Source of the DNA: VRUE01 sp963702175
Lineage (GTDB): Bacteria > Actinomycetota > Thermoleophilia > Solirubrobacterales > 70-9
DNA: 64,000 bases
NCBI GenBank assembly: GCA_963702175.1
Contig: OY969721.1
Coordinates: 1,860,001-1,924,000 of the forward strand
Direction of reading: 5' to 3'
The translations under genes were made by a program, and so were the position numbers. The notes beneath the pieces were generated by a model. That model worked only from the letters and a program-made list of their open reading frames with translations, had not been told where the DNA came from and ran no database searches. Of the stretch, positions 34,596 to 43,641 are shown piece by piece (the stretch's first letter is position 1; each line of letters opens with the position of its first letter).

Positions 34596-35279
34596 TCAGG
34601 ACGCGCCGAGCTTTTTGACGGCGTCGCGGAAGGTTTTGACCGTCGCGGCGGGCGCCTTGCGGCCGTCGAGTTTCTCGCCGTGGCGGTTTACCCAGATCAC
34701 CGGCACGTTCATTTTCAGCAGCGGGGCGACGTCGTTGGTGTAGCCGGAGCCGATGTGGAGCCAGCCTTTCTTGCCGCCGATCCGCCGCGCGGCCTCTTTG
34801 AAGTGGACCGGGTCGGGCTTGTAGCTGCGCACCTGCTGGCCGGTGACGACGAGGTCCAGTTCCGTGCGCAGGTGACGCCGCGAGACGCCGAGCAGTTTGT
34901 CGTCGATGTTGGAGATGATCCCGATCTCGTAGCGTTTGCCGAGCCGGTCCATCGCCGCGTTCGCCTCGCGGAACGGCTGCCAGCGGGCGACGCTGTCGGG
35001 TAGGAACTGGGCGCGCGAGGGCTCTACCTCCCAGCCGATCTCGCCGGCGACTTTGACGATCGCGCGGCGCAGTACCTCGGCGTAGAGCTCGTAGGAGCCG
35101 GCCATGATCGCCGCCTGCACCTCAATAAAGCGGGCCAGGAAGGCGCCCTCCTCGAAGCTGAAGCCATCCTTCTCCGCCTCTTTGCGGCAGGCGTCGACAA
35201 TGCCCTTCTCCCAGTCGATCAGGGTGCCGTAGCAGTCGGTGGTCACCCATTTGATGGTTTTGAGGCTAGGGAGGGGCAT
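34596..35279 (-). CDS. HAD-family hydrolase (haloacid dehalogenase type II-like)
   Basis: 227 residues. HAD motifs: nucleophile Asp15 in VTTDCYGTLIDW, Ser in GIISNIDD, a Lys in VRSYKPDP and acidic motif IV in IGSGYTNDVAPL. The second motif-I aspartate is replaced (DCYG), which fits haloacid dehalogenase-type members instead of phosphatases, where DxD is usual. Substrate is not known. It is divergent from sucC. Confidence 0.8.
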   Translation of the reverse strand: MPLPSLKTIKWVTTDCYGTLIDWEKGIVDACRKEAEKDGFSFEEGAFLARFIEVQAAIMAGSYELYAEVLRRAIVKVAGEIGWEVEPSRAQFLPDSVARWQPFREANAAMDRLGKRYEIGIISNIDDKLLGVSRRHLRTELDLVVTGQQVRSYKPDPVHFKEAARRIGGKKGWLHIGSGYTNDVAPLLKMNVPVIWVNRHGEKLDGRKAPAATVKTFRDAVKKLGAS

Positions 35280-35362
35280 AAGCGGGGAGGAAGCCGCGGC
35301 ATTATGCCCTATTCCTCATTCGGGTAGGCTGCCCGCCCCGCGCCGCTGCGCGCGCGCCGAAA

Positions 35363-36526
35363 ATGGACCTCCTCGAGTATCAGGGCAAGCAGCTGTTCGC
35401 CAAGCACGGCATCGCGGTGCCGAGTGGCGAGGTCGTCTCGACGGTTGAGGAGGCGGTCGCCACCGCGGAGCGGATCGGCTATCCCTGCGCGATCAAGGCG
35501 CAGGTGCTGATCGGCGGCCGCGGCAAGGCGGGTGGGATCAAGATCGCCCAGGACGCTGAGGAGGCGCGGGCGCACGCCGACGCGATCCTCGGCATGGACA
35601 TCTTTGGCCCGCGCGGCGAGGGGCCGTTCCGGGTCGACCGGGTCTGGGTTGAGGGCGGCTCCGACATCGCCGCCGAGTACTACGCCTCGGTGATCCTCGA
35701 CCGCGGCGAGAAGAAGCTGCTGACGATGGTCTCCGCCAAGGGCGGGATGGATATCGAGGCGGTCGCCGAGGAGGACCCGGAGGCGCTGATCAAGGAGCAC
35801 ATCGACCCGACTCGCCCCTTCACCGCCGCCGAGGCGCGCCCGATCGTCGATGCGGCAGGGCTCGACGAGGACGCGCGCGACCAGGCCGCTGAGGTGCTGG
35901 CGAAGCTGGCCCAGGTGGCAAGCGAGGAGGACGCGACCCTGATCGAGGTCAACCCGCTGATCGTTACCACCGGGCGCGACGTGGTCGCGCTAGACGCCAA
36001 GGTGACGATCGACGGCAACGCCCTCTTCCGCCACCAGGAGCTGGCCGAGATCGCCGACACCGCCGACGACCCGCAGGAGGCGATGGCGAAGGAAAAGGGC
36101 CTCACCTACGTCAAGCTCGACGGCAACGTCGGCATCCTCGCCAACGGAGCCGGGCTCTGCATGTCGACGCTTGACGTAGTCGCCCAGGCGGGCGGCAGGC
36201 CAGCCAACTTCCTCGACGCCGGCGGCGGCTCCAAGGCGGAGGCGATCGTCGATGCGCTGACCGTGATCACCTCGGACGAGAAGGTCACGGCGATCCTCTT
36301 CAACATCTTCGGCGGCATCACCCGCTGCGACGAGATCGCCAAGGGGATCGTCGAGGCCTCCTCGCAGCTCGACCTCAAGGTTCCGCTCGTCGTCCGCCTC
36401 GACGGCACCAACTCCGAGGAGGGGCTGGCGATTCTCGCCGAGGCCGATCTCCCCAACCTGCAGCAGGAGAAGACGATGCTCGACGCGGCGCGGCGGGTCG
36501 TCGAGCTGGCGGGGGACGGCGGCTGA
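35363..36526 (+). CDS. sucC: Succinyl-CoA synthetase (ADP-forming) beta subunit
   Basis: 387 residues, begins MDLLEYQGKQLFAKHGIAVP as in SucC. ATP-grasp features include IKAQVLIGGRGKAGGIK and EVNPLIVT (metal ligands). GGGSKAEAI and NIFGGITRCDEIA lie in the C-terminal CoA-ligase domain shared with the partner. It carries the nucleotide-binding site for substrate-level phosphorylation in the citric acid cycle. Its stop shares the last base with the sucD start. Confidence 0.95.
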   Translation: MDLLEYQGKQLFAKHGIAVPSGEVVSTVEEAVATAERIGYPCAIKAQVLIGGRGKAGGIKIAQDAEEARAHADAILGMDIFGPRGEGPFRVDRVWVEGGSDIAAEYYASVILDRGEKKLLTMVSAKGGMDIEAVAEEDPEALIKEHIDPTRPFTAAEARPIVDAAGLDEDARDQAAEVLAKLAQVASEEDATLIEVNPLIVTTGRDVVALDAKVTIDGNALFRHQELAEIADTADDPQEAMAKEKGLTYVKLDGNVGILANGAGLCMSTLDVVAQAGGRPANFLDAGGGSKAEAIVDALTVITSDEKVTAILFNIFGGITRCDEIAKGIVEASSQLDLKVPLVVRLDGTNSEEGLAILAEADLPNLQQEKTMLDAARRVVELAGDGG

Positions 36527-37398
36527 TGTCGATCATCGTCGACAAGGAGACGAAGCTCGTCGTCTCCGGCTTGACCGGGCGCGAGGGCTCCTTCCACGGC
36601 CTCCGAAACCAGGCCTACGGGACCTACCTGGCGGCGGGCGTCACCCCCGGCAAGGGCGGCCAGGAGGTCGAGGGTGTGCCGATCTTCGACTCGATCAAGG
36701 AGGCCGTCGAGGAGGAGGACGCCAACACCTCGATGATCTTTGTGCCGGCGCGCTTCGCCGCGCCGGCGATCGACGAGGCGATCGAGTCCGGCGTGCACAC
36801 GGTGATCGCGATCACCGAGGGGATCCCGGTGCTCGACATGCTGAAGACCTACTGGAAGGCGAAGGAGGCCGGGGTGCGGCTGATCGGCCCCAACTGCCCC
36901 GGCGTCCTCTCACCCGGCAAGGCAAATGTCGGCATCATCCCGGCTCAGTTCTTCGACCCGGGCAAGATCGGCGTCGTCTCCAAGTCGGGCACGCTGACCT
37001 ACCAGATCGGCAACGAGCTGAAGCAGGCCGGCGAGGGCAACTCCTCGATCGTCGGCATCGGCGGCGACCCGATCGTCGGCTCCGACTTCATCGACATCCT
37101 GAAGCTGTTCGAGGCCGACCCCGAGACCGAGCTGATCGTGATGGTCGGCGAGATCGGCGGCGACGCCGAGGAGCGCGCTGCGGAGTTCATCGCGGCCGAG
37201 GTCTCCAAGCCCGTGGTCGCCTACATCGCCGGCTTCACAGCGCCGCCCGGTAAGCAGATGGGCCACGCCGGGGCGATCATCTCCGGCTCCTCGGGCACCG
37301 CGCAGGCGAAGAAGGAAGCGCTCGAGGCGAAGGGCGTGCGGGTCGGCGAAAGCCCGACCGAGACGGCGGCGATCGCGGTCGAGACGCTGCGCGGCTGA
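36526..37398 (+). CDS. sucD: Succinyl-CoA synthetase alpha subunit
   Basis: 290 residues. LVVSGLTGREGSFHGLRNQAYG starts the CoA-binding Rossmann domain; GPNCPGVLSPG binds CoA. The phosphorylated histidine is in GKQMGHAGAIISGSSGTA. With SucC it converts succinyl-CoA, ADP and phosphate to succinate, CoA and ATP. The two genes overlap by one base. Confidence 0.95.
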   Translation: MSIIVDKETKLVVSGLTGREGSFHGLRNQAYGTYLAAGVTPGKGGQEVEGVPIFDSIKEAVEEEDANTSMIFVPARFAAPAIDEAIESGVHTVIAITEGIPVLDMLKTYWKAKEAGVRLIGPNCPGVLSPGKANVGIIPAQFFDPGKIGVVSKSGTLTYQIGNELKQAGEGNSSIVGIGGDPIVGSDFIDILKLFEADPETELIVMVGEIGGDAEERAAEFIAAEVSKPVVAYIAGFTAPPGKQMGHAGAIISGSSGTAQAKKEALEAKGVRVGESPTETAAIAVETLRG

Positions 37399-37413
37399 CG
37401 CGGCGCCCCAGGC

Positions 37414-38361
37414 CTAGCCTTCGTCGAGGTCCTCGAAGCGGCACTCCTCCGGTGCCTTGTCGTCGCGGAAGCGGTGGAACCGCGCCCCGTGGCGGATCCG
37501 TCCGGCGACGGCGTGGTCGTAGCCGACCTCGATCACCAATTCGGGCCGCAGCGCCACCCACTCGAGGTCGCGCCCGCCGGTCCAGCGACTCGGCTCGGCG
37601 CTGCCGCGCTCGCCGGTCTCCAGCGGTTCCAGCAGGCTGCGCAGGCTCCGCTTCATCTCATGGCTGAAGCCGGCGATGTGGCCCACCGACCGTGGCTGGT
37701 TGCCGTCGTAGAGGCCGAGGATCAGCGAGCCGACCGTGCCCTCCTCCTTGCCGGGTCGCCAGCCGAGCACGACGCAGTCGATCGTCCGCTCTCGCTTCAC
37801 CTTCGCCATCCCTTTGCGCTTGCCAGGCAGGTAGGGCGCGTCTAGCTGCTTCGCCATCGTCCCCTCGGTGCGTCGCAGCCAATCCTCCGCCTGGGCAGTG
37901 TCGCGGCTGAGTTTGCTCAGCTCGACGCCGGTCCGCTCCGCCAGCTTCTCGAGCCGGGAGCGGCGCTCCCCGAACGGCGTCTCGAGCAGCGACTCGTCGC
38001 CCTCGGCGAGCAAGTCGAAGGCGACATAGACGGCCGGAATCTCCTCGGCCAGCAGCCTGACCCGCGACTCCGCCGGGTGGAGGCGGCTCTGCAGGGCGTC
38101 GAACTCGGGGTTGCCGTCGGCGTCGCGGATCACCAGCTCGCCGTCGAGCACGTAGCGGCCGGGAGCGAAGCTCAGCTCGGGAAAGTAGCGAGCCAGTTCT
38201 TTGCCGCCGCGCGACTGGATGAAGACCTCGGCGCCGTCGACGAAGACGATCGCACGGAAGCCGTCGAGCTTCTGCTCGTAGGCCCACTCCTCGCCAGTCG
38301 GCAGCGCTTTGCGGGTCAGCGCCAGCTGTGGCTTGATCGGCGGGGCCAGGGGCAGGGACAT
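37414..38361 (-). CDS. ATP-dependent DNA ligase (LigC/LigD-ligase-domain type)
   Basis: 315 residues. The adenylated lysine is Lys31 in YEQKLDGFRA (KxDG motif I). Later motifs include SRGGKELARYFP, YVLDGELVI (motif III-like), VAFDLLAEG and the GMAKVKRERTIDCV region with motif V, then the OB-fold domain. It seals nicks with ATP; such stand-alone ligases in actinobacteria support repair such as end joining. No ku gene is adjacent. It is convergent with sucD. Confidence 0.88.
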   Translation of the reverse strand: MSLPLAPPIKPQLALTRKALPTGEEWAYEQKLDGFRAIVFVDGAEVFIQSRGGKELARYFPELSFAPGRYVLDGELVIRDADGNPEFDALQSRLHPAESRVRLLAEEIPAVYVAFDLLAEGDESLLETPFGERRSRLEKLAERTGVELSKLSRDTAQAEDWLRRTEGTMAKQLDAPYLPGKRKGMAKVKRERTIDCVVLGWRPGKEEGTVGSLILGLYDGNQPRSVGHIAGFSHEMKRSLRSLLEPLETGERGSAEPSRWTGGRDLEWVALRPELVIEVGYDHAVAGRIRHGARFHRFRDDKAPEECRFEDLDEG

Positions 38362-38398
38362 CGGTCCATAGTCTGCCTACCCAGTCCGCAAGAGAGCA

Positions 38399-39208
38399 TC
38401 ACTCGGCGCGTCTGGCCCGCGCCCGGCGCGGGTCGGGAACCGGCACCGAGGCGAGCAGCTGCTGTGTGTAGGGGTGGGAGGGACGCTCGCAAACCTGCTC
38501 GGCCGGCCCCTCCTCGACGATCCGCCCTTCGTACATCACTGCGATCCGGTCAGAGACGTGGCGGACGACGCCGATGTCGTGGGAGACGAAGAGGTAGCTC
38601 AGTCCCATCTCCCGCTGCAGCTCGGCGAGCAGGTCGACGATCTGCGCCTGGATCGAGAGGTCGAGCTTGGAGACGGGCTCATCGGCGAGCACCAGCTTCG
38701 GGCGTGGGGCGAGGGCGCGGGCGATGCCGATCCGCTGCCGCTGACCACCCGAGAGCTCGTGCGGGTAGCGGTCGTAGTGCTCGGGGGCCAACCCGACTCG
38801 CTCCAGCAGGGCCTCGACCGCGCTGCGAAGTTCGCTCCCGTCGGCGAGGCCCTGCAGCTTCAGCGGCATAGCGATGGCCTGGCCGACCCGCCGCCGCGGG
38901 TTGAGCGAGGAGTAAGGGTCCTGGAAGACCATCTGCATCTCGCGGCGCAGCGGCCGCATCGCGCGAGGGGAGAGGTCGGTGATCTCGCGTCCCTGGAAGC
39001 AGATCGAGCCCGAGGTGGGATGCTCCAGTCGCAGCACGGTGCGGCAGATGGTCGACTTGCCGCAGCCCGACTCTCCCACCAGCCCCAGGGTTTCGCCGCT
39101 CGAGATCGAGAGGCTGACCCCGTCCACGGCCTGCACCCCGTCCCCCGCACGGCCGTAGCGCTTGACCAGGTCGGTTACCTCCAACAGCGGAGTGGCGGCG
39201 GTACTCAT
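38399..39208 (-). CDS. Oligo/dipeptide ABC transporter ATPase (OppF/DppF-like)
   Basis: 269 residues. Walker A (GESGCGKST), signature LSGGQRQR and Walker B (PKLVLADEPVSKLD) are complete, followed by the C-terminal peptide-transporter tail RPSHPYTQQLLASVP. It pairs with the other ATPase, whose gene overlaps it by 4 bases upstream. Last gene of a six-gene operon. Confidence 0.88.
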   Translation of the reverse strand: MSTAATPLLEVTDLVKRYGRAGDGVQAVDGVSLSISSGETLGLVGESGCGKSTICRTVLRLEHPTSGSICFQGREITDLSPRAMRPLRREMQMVFQDPYSSLNPRRRVGQAIAMPLKLQGLADGSELRSAVEALLERVGLAPEHYDRYPHELSGGQRQRIGIARALAPRPKLVLADEPVSKLDLSIQAQIVDLLAELQREMGLSYLFVSHDIGVVRHVSDRIAVMYEGRIVEEGPAEQVCERPSHPYTQQLLASVPVPDPRRARARRAE

Positions 39209-40053
39209 GGGGCTTTCTTGCCGGTGGTGCTCGCTGTGCCAGCGCGCGGCCGGCCGAGGCGGGTCAGCGCCTCCAGTAGCTCGCGGGTGTGCGAGTGCTG
39301 AGGCTCGTAGAAGATCTGGTCGAGCGATCCCTCCTCGACCACCCGCCCGGCGCGCATCACCGCCACCCGGTCGGCGACCTCGGCGACGACGCCGAGGTCG
39401 TGGGTGATCAAGATCGTCGCCAGGTCGCGCTCGCGGTTGAGACGCGCCAGCAGCGCCAGCACCTGCGCCTGGATCGTCACGTCGAGCGCCGTGGTCGGCT
39501 CGTCGGCGATCAGCACCGTCGGCTCGAGCGCCAGTGCCATCGCGATCATCGCTCGCTGGCCCATGCCGCCGGAGAGCTGGTGCGGGTAGCTGCCGGCGAG
39601 CCGCTCCGGGTCGGAGACCCCGACCGCGTCCAGCGTCTGCAGTGTCAGCTCGCGGGTCTCGGCCGCGCTCAGGGCGCGGTGGGCGCGAATCGCCTCATCG
39701 ACCTGGTTGCCCACCCTGTAGACGGGGTTGAAGGAGCTGCTCGGGTCCTGGAAGACCATCCCGATCCGCGCTCCTCGAACCTCGCGCAGCTCCTCCTTGG
39801 AGGCGCCGAGCAGCTCCTGCCCTTTGAGCCGAACCGAGCCCTCGACGCGCGCACCGGCCCCAGTCAGGCCCATGATCGAGAGCGCGGTGACGCTCTTGCC
39901 GGAGCCTGACTCGCCGACGATCGCCAGCACCTCGCCCGCGCCCAGCGCAAGCGAGACGCCGTCGACGGCTTGGGTCACGCCCGCCTCGCCCGCAAAGCCG
40001 ACCCGAAGGCCGTTGACCTCAAGTACGGGCGCGGCGCCCTTGCCAGCGCTCAC
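39205..40053 (-). CDS. Oligo/dipeptide ABC transporter ATPase (OppD/DppD-like)
   Basis: 282 residues. Walker A (GESGSGKSV), LSGGMGQR signature (slightly unusual GMGQR), Walker B (VLIADEPTTALD) and switch THDLG are present. The C-terminal QHSHTRELLEAL piece is typical of the oligopeptide family. Overlaps its neighbours on both sides by 4 bases, implying tight co-translation. Confidence 0.88.
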   Translation of the reverse strand: MSAGKGAAPVLEVNGLRVGFAGEAGVTQAVDGVSLALGAGEVLAIVGESGSGKSVTALSIMGLTGAGARVEGSVRLKGQELLGASKEELREVRGARIGMVFQDPSSSFNPVYRVGNQVDEAIRAHRALSAAETRELTLQTLDAVGVSDPERLAGSYPHQLSGGMGQRAMIAMALALEPTVLIADEPTTALDVTIQAQVLALLARLNRERDLATILITHDLGVVAEVADRVAVMRAGRVVEEGSLDQIFYEPQHSHTRELLEALTRLGRPRAGTASTTGKKAP

Positions 40054-41003
40054 CTTGACCTCTCCAGCTTGATCCGCGGGTCGAGCCAGGTGTAGGCGAT
40101 GTCGACCAGCGCGTTGAAGACGACGACGAAGAAGGCGGCGAGCATCGAGAGCGCCATCACCGGCGGCAGGTCGAGGTCAGCGACGGAATCCGCGGTCAGC
40201 TGCCCGATCCCCTGCAGGCTGAAGATGTACTCGGTGATGATCGCTGCGCCGCCGATCAGGGCCGCGAAGTCGAGTCCGAACAGGGTGACTATCGGCAGCA
40301 GGGCGTTGCGCAGGACGTGGCGGACCCGCACCTGATGCTCGCCGAGGCCCTTGGCGCGGGCTGTGCGCACGTAGTCCTCATCCATTACCTCGAGCAGGTT
40401 CGCTCGCAGCACGCGCGCGTAGAGGCCGATGAAGAGCACCGCCATCGTCGTCCAGGGCAGGACCAGGTGATAGGCCCAGTCGAGCGGGTCTTCGGTCAGC
40501 CCGACGTAGCCGCTGGAGGGGAAGAGCTCGAGTTTGTAGCTGAGGTAGTTGAGGGCGAGGGCGGAGACGAGGAAGATCGGCAGGGAGATCGAGACCAGGG
40601 AGACCAGCATCAGCACGCGGTCGGTAGGCCGGCCGGCGCGGAAGGCGGAGAGATAGCCGAAGAGGACGGCGAAGAAGAGCCAGATCACGGCGGCGCCGAC
40701 GCAAAGCGAGAGGGTCGCCGGCAGCCCCTTCCAGATCTCTTCGTCGACGTCGAGTTGGCGCGTGTAGGAGATCAGTTCGCCGGTGAAGGTCAGCTCCATC
40801 ACGGTCAGGTACTGGACCGGCAAGGGGTCGTTGAAGCCCCAGGTCTCTTCGACCTGCGCGATCAGCTCCGGCGTCGCGCTCTTGCCGGCGATCTGCGCCG
40901 CCGGTTCATTCGGCATCACGTTGAAGATCAGGAAGACGAGCACGGAGATGACGAAGAGGACGCCGAGCATGCGCCCCAGCCGCTTGAGCAGGAAGGCGCC
41001 CAT
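40050..41003 (-). CDS. Oligo/dipeptide ABC transporter permease (DppB-like)
   Basis: 317 residues. The N-terminal sequence MGAFLLKRLGRMLGVLFVISVLVFLIFN is the usual DppB/OppB first helix, and the EAA-type loop YVRTARAKGLGEHQVRVRH is present near residue 215. About six membrane spans. Forms the channel with the next permease. Confidence 0.88.
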   Translation of the reverse strand: MGAFLLKRLGRMLGVLFVISVLVFLIFNVMPNEPAAQIAGKSATPELIAQVEETWGFNDPLPVQYLTVMELTFTGELISYTRQLDVDEEIWKGLPATLSLCVGAAVIWLFFAVLFGYLSAFRAGRPTDRVLMLVSLVSISLPIFLVSALALNYLSYKLELFPSSGYVGLTEDPLDWAYHLVLPWTTMAVLFIGLYARVLRANLLEVMDEDYVRTARAKGLGEHQVRVRHVLRNALLPIVTLFGLDFAALIGGAAIITEYIFSLQGIGQLTADSVADLDLPPVMALSMLAAFFVVVFNALVDIAYTWLDPRIKLERSR

Positions 41004-42013
41004 CAGGCCGCCTCGCGCTTCGGTTCGAAACGACCGGTGTGAGCCTCGATCGTCGCCCGGGAGCGGGGGTTCAGCACAGCTCCGAGCCCGTCTCCGATCA
41101 GGTTCAGCGAGAGCACCGTGAGGAAGATCAGGGTCGAGGGCAGGATCATCAGCAGCGGCGAGCTGAAGATCTGCTCGAAGCCGCCGGCGATCATCGTCCC
41201 CCAGGAGGCGTCGGGCGCCTGCACGCCGGCGCCGAGGAAGGAGAGCCCGGCCTCCAGCAGCATCATGTTGGCGACGTTGACAGTGAAGAGGACGATCGCG
41301 GTCGGCCAGAGATTCGGCAGCAGCTCGCGCAGCATCACCCGCGAGGGCCCGGCGCCGCCGGCAACCGCGGCCTTGACGAACTCCTGCTCACGCAGCGCCA
41401 GCACCTCGCCGCGCAGCGGCCGGGCGATGTAGGAGGCGAAGACGAAGCCGCCGATCAGGGTCGGGATCCAGACCGAGCCGGCCGAGATCGAGATCGGGCC
41501 GAGATCGAGCCCGCCCACCGCCAGCGCCGTGCCCAGCGCGATTCCCAGTAGCAGCACGGGGAAGCCCCAGATTACGTCGAGCAAGAACGAGATCACGGCG
41601 TCGACCCAACCGCGGAAGTAGCCTGCGAGCAGGGCCAGTGCCAGCGCCGAGAAGGTCGCGATCAGGCTGGCGGTGAGGGCGATGAAGAGCGAGGTGCGCC
41701 CGCCGTACATGAGTCGCACCATCTCGTCGCGGCCGAGGCGGCCGTCGGCGCCGAGGAAGAACTTGCCGCCGGCCCCGAGCCAGAGTGGCCCCACGGGCGT
41801 GCCCTCGACGCTGACGACTTCACGAGGCTTGCCGTCCACCTCGACCTTCTCGGTCGTGTGGGTGGCGTTGGGGCCGGTGTCGGCGACGAGGTTGGCCCAC
41901 AGCGGCGCGGCCAGGACGAAGACGACGATCGCGGCGAAGAGGACCAGCCCCGCGATCGCCCCGCGATCGCCCCGCAAGCGCCTGAGGGCGGTGCGCCGGG
42001 GACTGCCCTCCAC
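41003..42013 (-). CDS. Oligo/dipeptide ABC transporter permease (DppC-like)
   Basis: 336 residues. A first helix (GAIAGLVLFAAIVVFVLAAPL), a soluble insert of about 75 residues, then five more spans with the permease loop FVKAAVAGGAGPSRVML. The soluble insert (VEVDGKPREVVSVEG and on) is longer than in E. coli DppC. It shares one base with the next gene at each end. Confidence 0.85.
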   Translation of the reverse strand: MEGSPRRTALRRLRGDRGAIAGLVLFAAIVVFVLAAPLWANLVADTGPNATHTTEKVEVDGKPREVVSVEGTPVGPLWLGAGGKFFLGADGRLGRDEMVRLMYGGRTSLFIALTASLIATFSALALALLAGYFRGWVDAVISFLLDVIWGFPVLLLGIALGTALAVGGLDLGPISISAGSVWIPTLIGGFVFASYIARPLRGEVLALREQEFVKAAVAGGAGPSRVMLRELLPNLWPTAIVLFTVNVANMMLLEAGLSFLGAGVQAPDASWGTMIAGGFEQIFSSPLLMILPSTLIFLTVLSLNLIGDGLGAVLNPRSRATIEAHTGRFEPKREAA

Positions 42014-43641
42014 TACTTGAGTTGGAAGCTGGTCAGGTCCCCGGCGAAGGTCGGGCTCCAGATCACCTCGTCGAAGTCGACGTCGTCGGAGACGAATAGC
42101 GACAGGCTACGGTTGCCGTAGGGCGCCCAGGGAGCCTGCTCCATGACTTCGCGGTCGAGCTCGGCGTATTCCGCTTCCTGCTCGGGCCCGAGCTGCTGTT
42201 CGGCCAGTTCCTCGATCTTCGCGTTCACTTTCGGGTCGTCGAACTGGGCGAGGTTGATGTTGTTGACCGGCGAGATGTTGGCGCCATCGAGTTGGCGGAA
42301 GAAATCGTCGGGGTGGGGGTAGTCCTGGAAGAAGTTGACCCAGCCGGTGTCCAGGTCAGGGGTCGAGGTATTGCCGATCACCGTGAAGTAGTTGTTGGCG
42401 TTGATCGTTTTCAGCTCCGCGTCGAAGCCGAGTTTGTTGAGTACGTCCTGGTAGTAGGCGGCGGCGTCGTCGTTGGGGTTGATGTTGAGGGTCCAGACCG
42501 TGACGTCGCGGTCGGCAGGGTTGGCTTCGGCGATCAGCTCTTCCGCCTTTTTGATGTCGTGCGGGTAGAGCTCGAACTGCTCATAGCCAGGCATCTCCGG
42601 GGGGAGGATCTGCTGCGTCGACGCGATCTCGCCGGCGTTGATCCGTTCCAGCGCCGCTGGGTCGAGCGCGTGGTTGACCGCCTGGCGGACCTTGACGTCG
42701 TCGAAGGGCGGCCGGGTCGTGTTCATCCAGAAGAAGTAGGTGCTGTTCGAGGGCACGGTGCGGTACTGCGTCCCCTCGTAGCGCCCCTTGACCTCGGCGA
42801 CGCGGTCGGCCGGCAGCGGGTCGAACATCCAGTGGGTGTCCCCCTGTTCGATTTCGCTGACCTGAGTCGAGTCGTTGCTGACCACTTTGGCCTCGATCCG
42901 GTCGACGTAGCCACTGGGCAGGTCCGGCATCAGTTTGGCGTTGTTGCGCTCCCACTCGGGGTTGCGGCGGTACGACCAGCTGCGACCGGGGTTCGACTCG
43001 ACGATCTCGTAGGGCCCGGTGGCCGGCGGCGGGTTGGGGGTCTGGTCTTTGGCGGGCGTACCGGCCGGCACCACGGCCACGAATGGGGTCGCCAGCTCGC
43101 TGACGAAGGCCCCGCGGGGGCGGACCAACTGAATCGTGATCTCGCCGGTCGAGTCGTTCGTCTCGATGCCGGAGATCTCTTTCGCTTTGCCTTCGAGGAA
43201 GTCTTCGGCGCCGACGATGTCGGTGAAGAAGGGCAGGCCCGGGGATTCGACTTCGAAGAGTCGTTCGACCGTGGCTTTGAAGTCGGAGGCCTTGACTGGT
43301 TTCCCGTCGGAGTACTTGAGGCCTTTGCGCAGGGTCAGCTCATAGGTTTTGCCGTCGCCGCTGATTTTGGGCAGGTCCTCGGCCAGCGCCGGGATCACCT
43401 CGTTGCCGGCGTCGCCTTCGGCGTGGGCGTAGGTCAGCAGCGGCAGGTAGGTGTTGTACATCGACGACCAGCCTTCGGCCGTGTAGGACAGCTGCGGGTC
43501 CAGGTAGTCGGTGCCGGCGACGAAACTGACCTTCAGCGTGCCGCCCTCTTTGGCGCTGCTCGAATCGCCGCAACCGGCCAAGCCGATCGCGAACGCCGCC
43601 ATCGCACCCAATACCACCAGCAATGCACCCAGCTTCCTCAC
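42013..43641 (-). CDS. Peptide-type ABC transporter substrate-binding lipoprotein
   Basis: 542 residues, family 5 solute-binding protein. Lipoprotein signal ends LAGC with the lipidated Cys24. Family core pieces: FVAGTDYLDPQLSYTAEGW, LRKGLKYSDGKPVKASDFKA, RQAVNHALDP and NPNDDAAAYYQDVLNKLGF. It binds peptides, or another ligand such as nickel or a glycoside, outside the membrane. Its gene leads the transporter part of the operon and overlaps the MFS gene by 4 bases. Confidence 0.88.
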   Translation of the reverse strand: MRKLGALLVVLGAMAAFAIGLAGCGDSSSAKEGGTLKVSFVAGTDYLDPQLSYTAEGWSSMYNTYLPLLTYAHAEGDAGNEVIPALAEDLPKISGDGKTYELTLRKGLKYSDGKPVKASDFKATVERLFEVESPGLPFFTDIVGAEDFLEGKAKEISGIETNDSTGEITIQLVRPRGAFVSELATPFVAVVPAGTPAKDQTPNPPPATGPYEIVESNPGRSWSYRRNPEWERNNAKLMPDLPSGYVDRIEAKVVSNDSTQVSEIEQGDTHWMFDPLPADRVAEVKGRYEGTQYRTVPSNSTYFFWMNTTRPPFDDVKVRQAVNHALDPAALERINAGEIASTQQILPPEMPGYEQFELYPHDIKKAEELIAEANPADRDVTVWTLNINPNDDAAAYYQDVLNKLGFDAELKTINANNYFTVIGNTSTPDLDTGWVNFFQDYPHPDDFFRQLDGANISPVNNINLAQFDDPKVNAKIEELAEQQLGPEQEAEYAELDREVMEQAPWAPYGNRSLSLFVSDDVDFDEVIWSPTFAGDLTSFQLK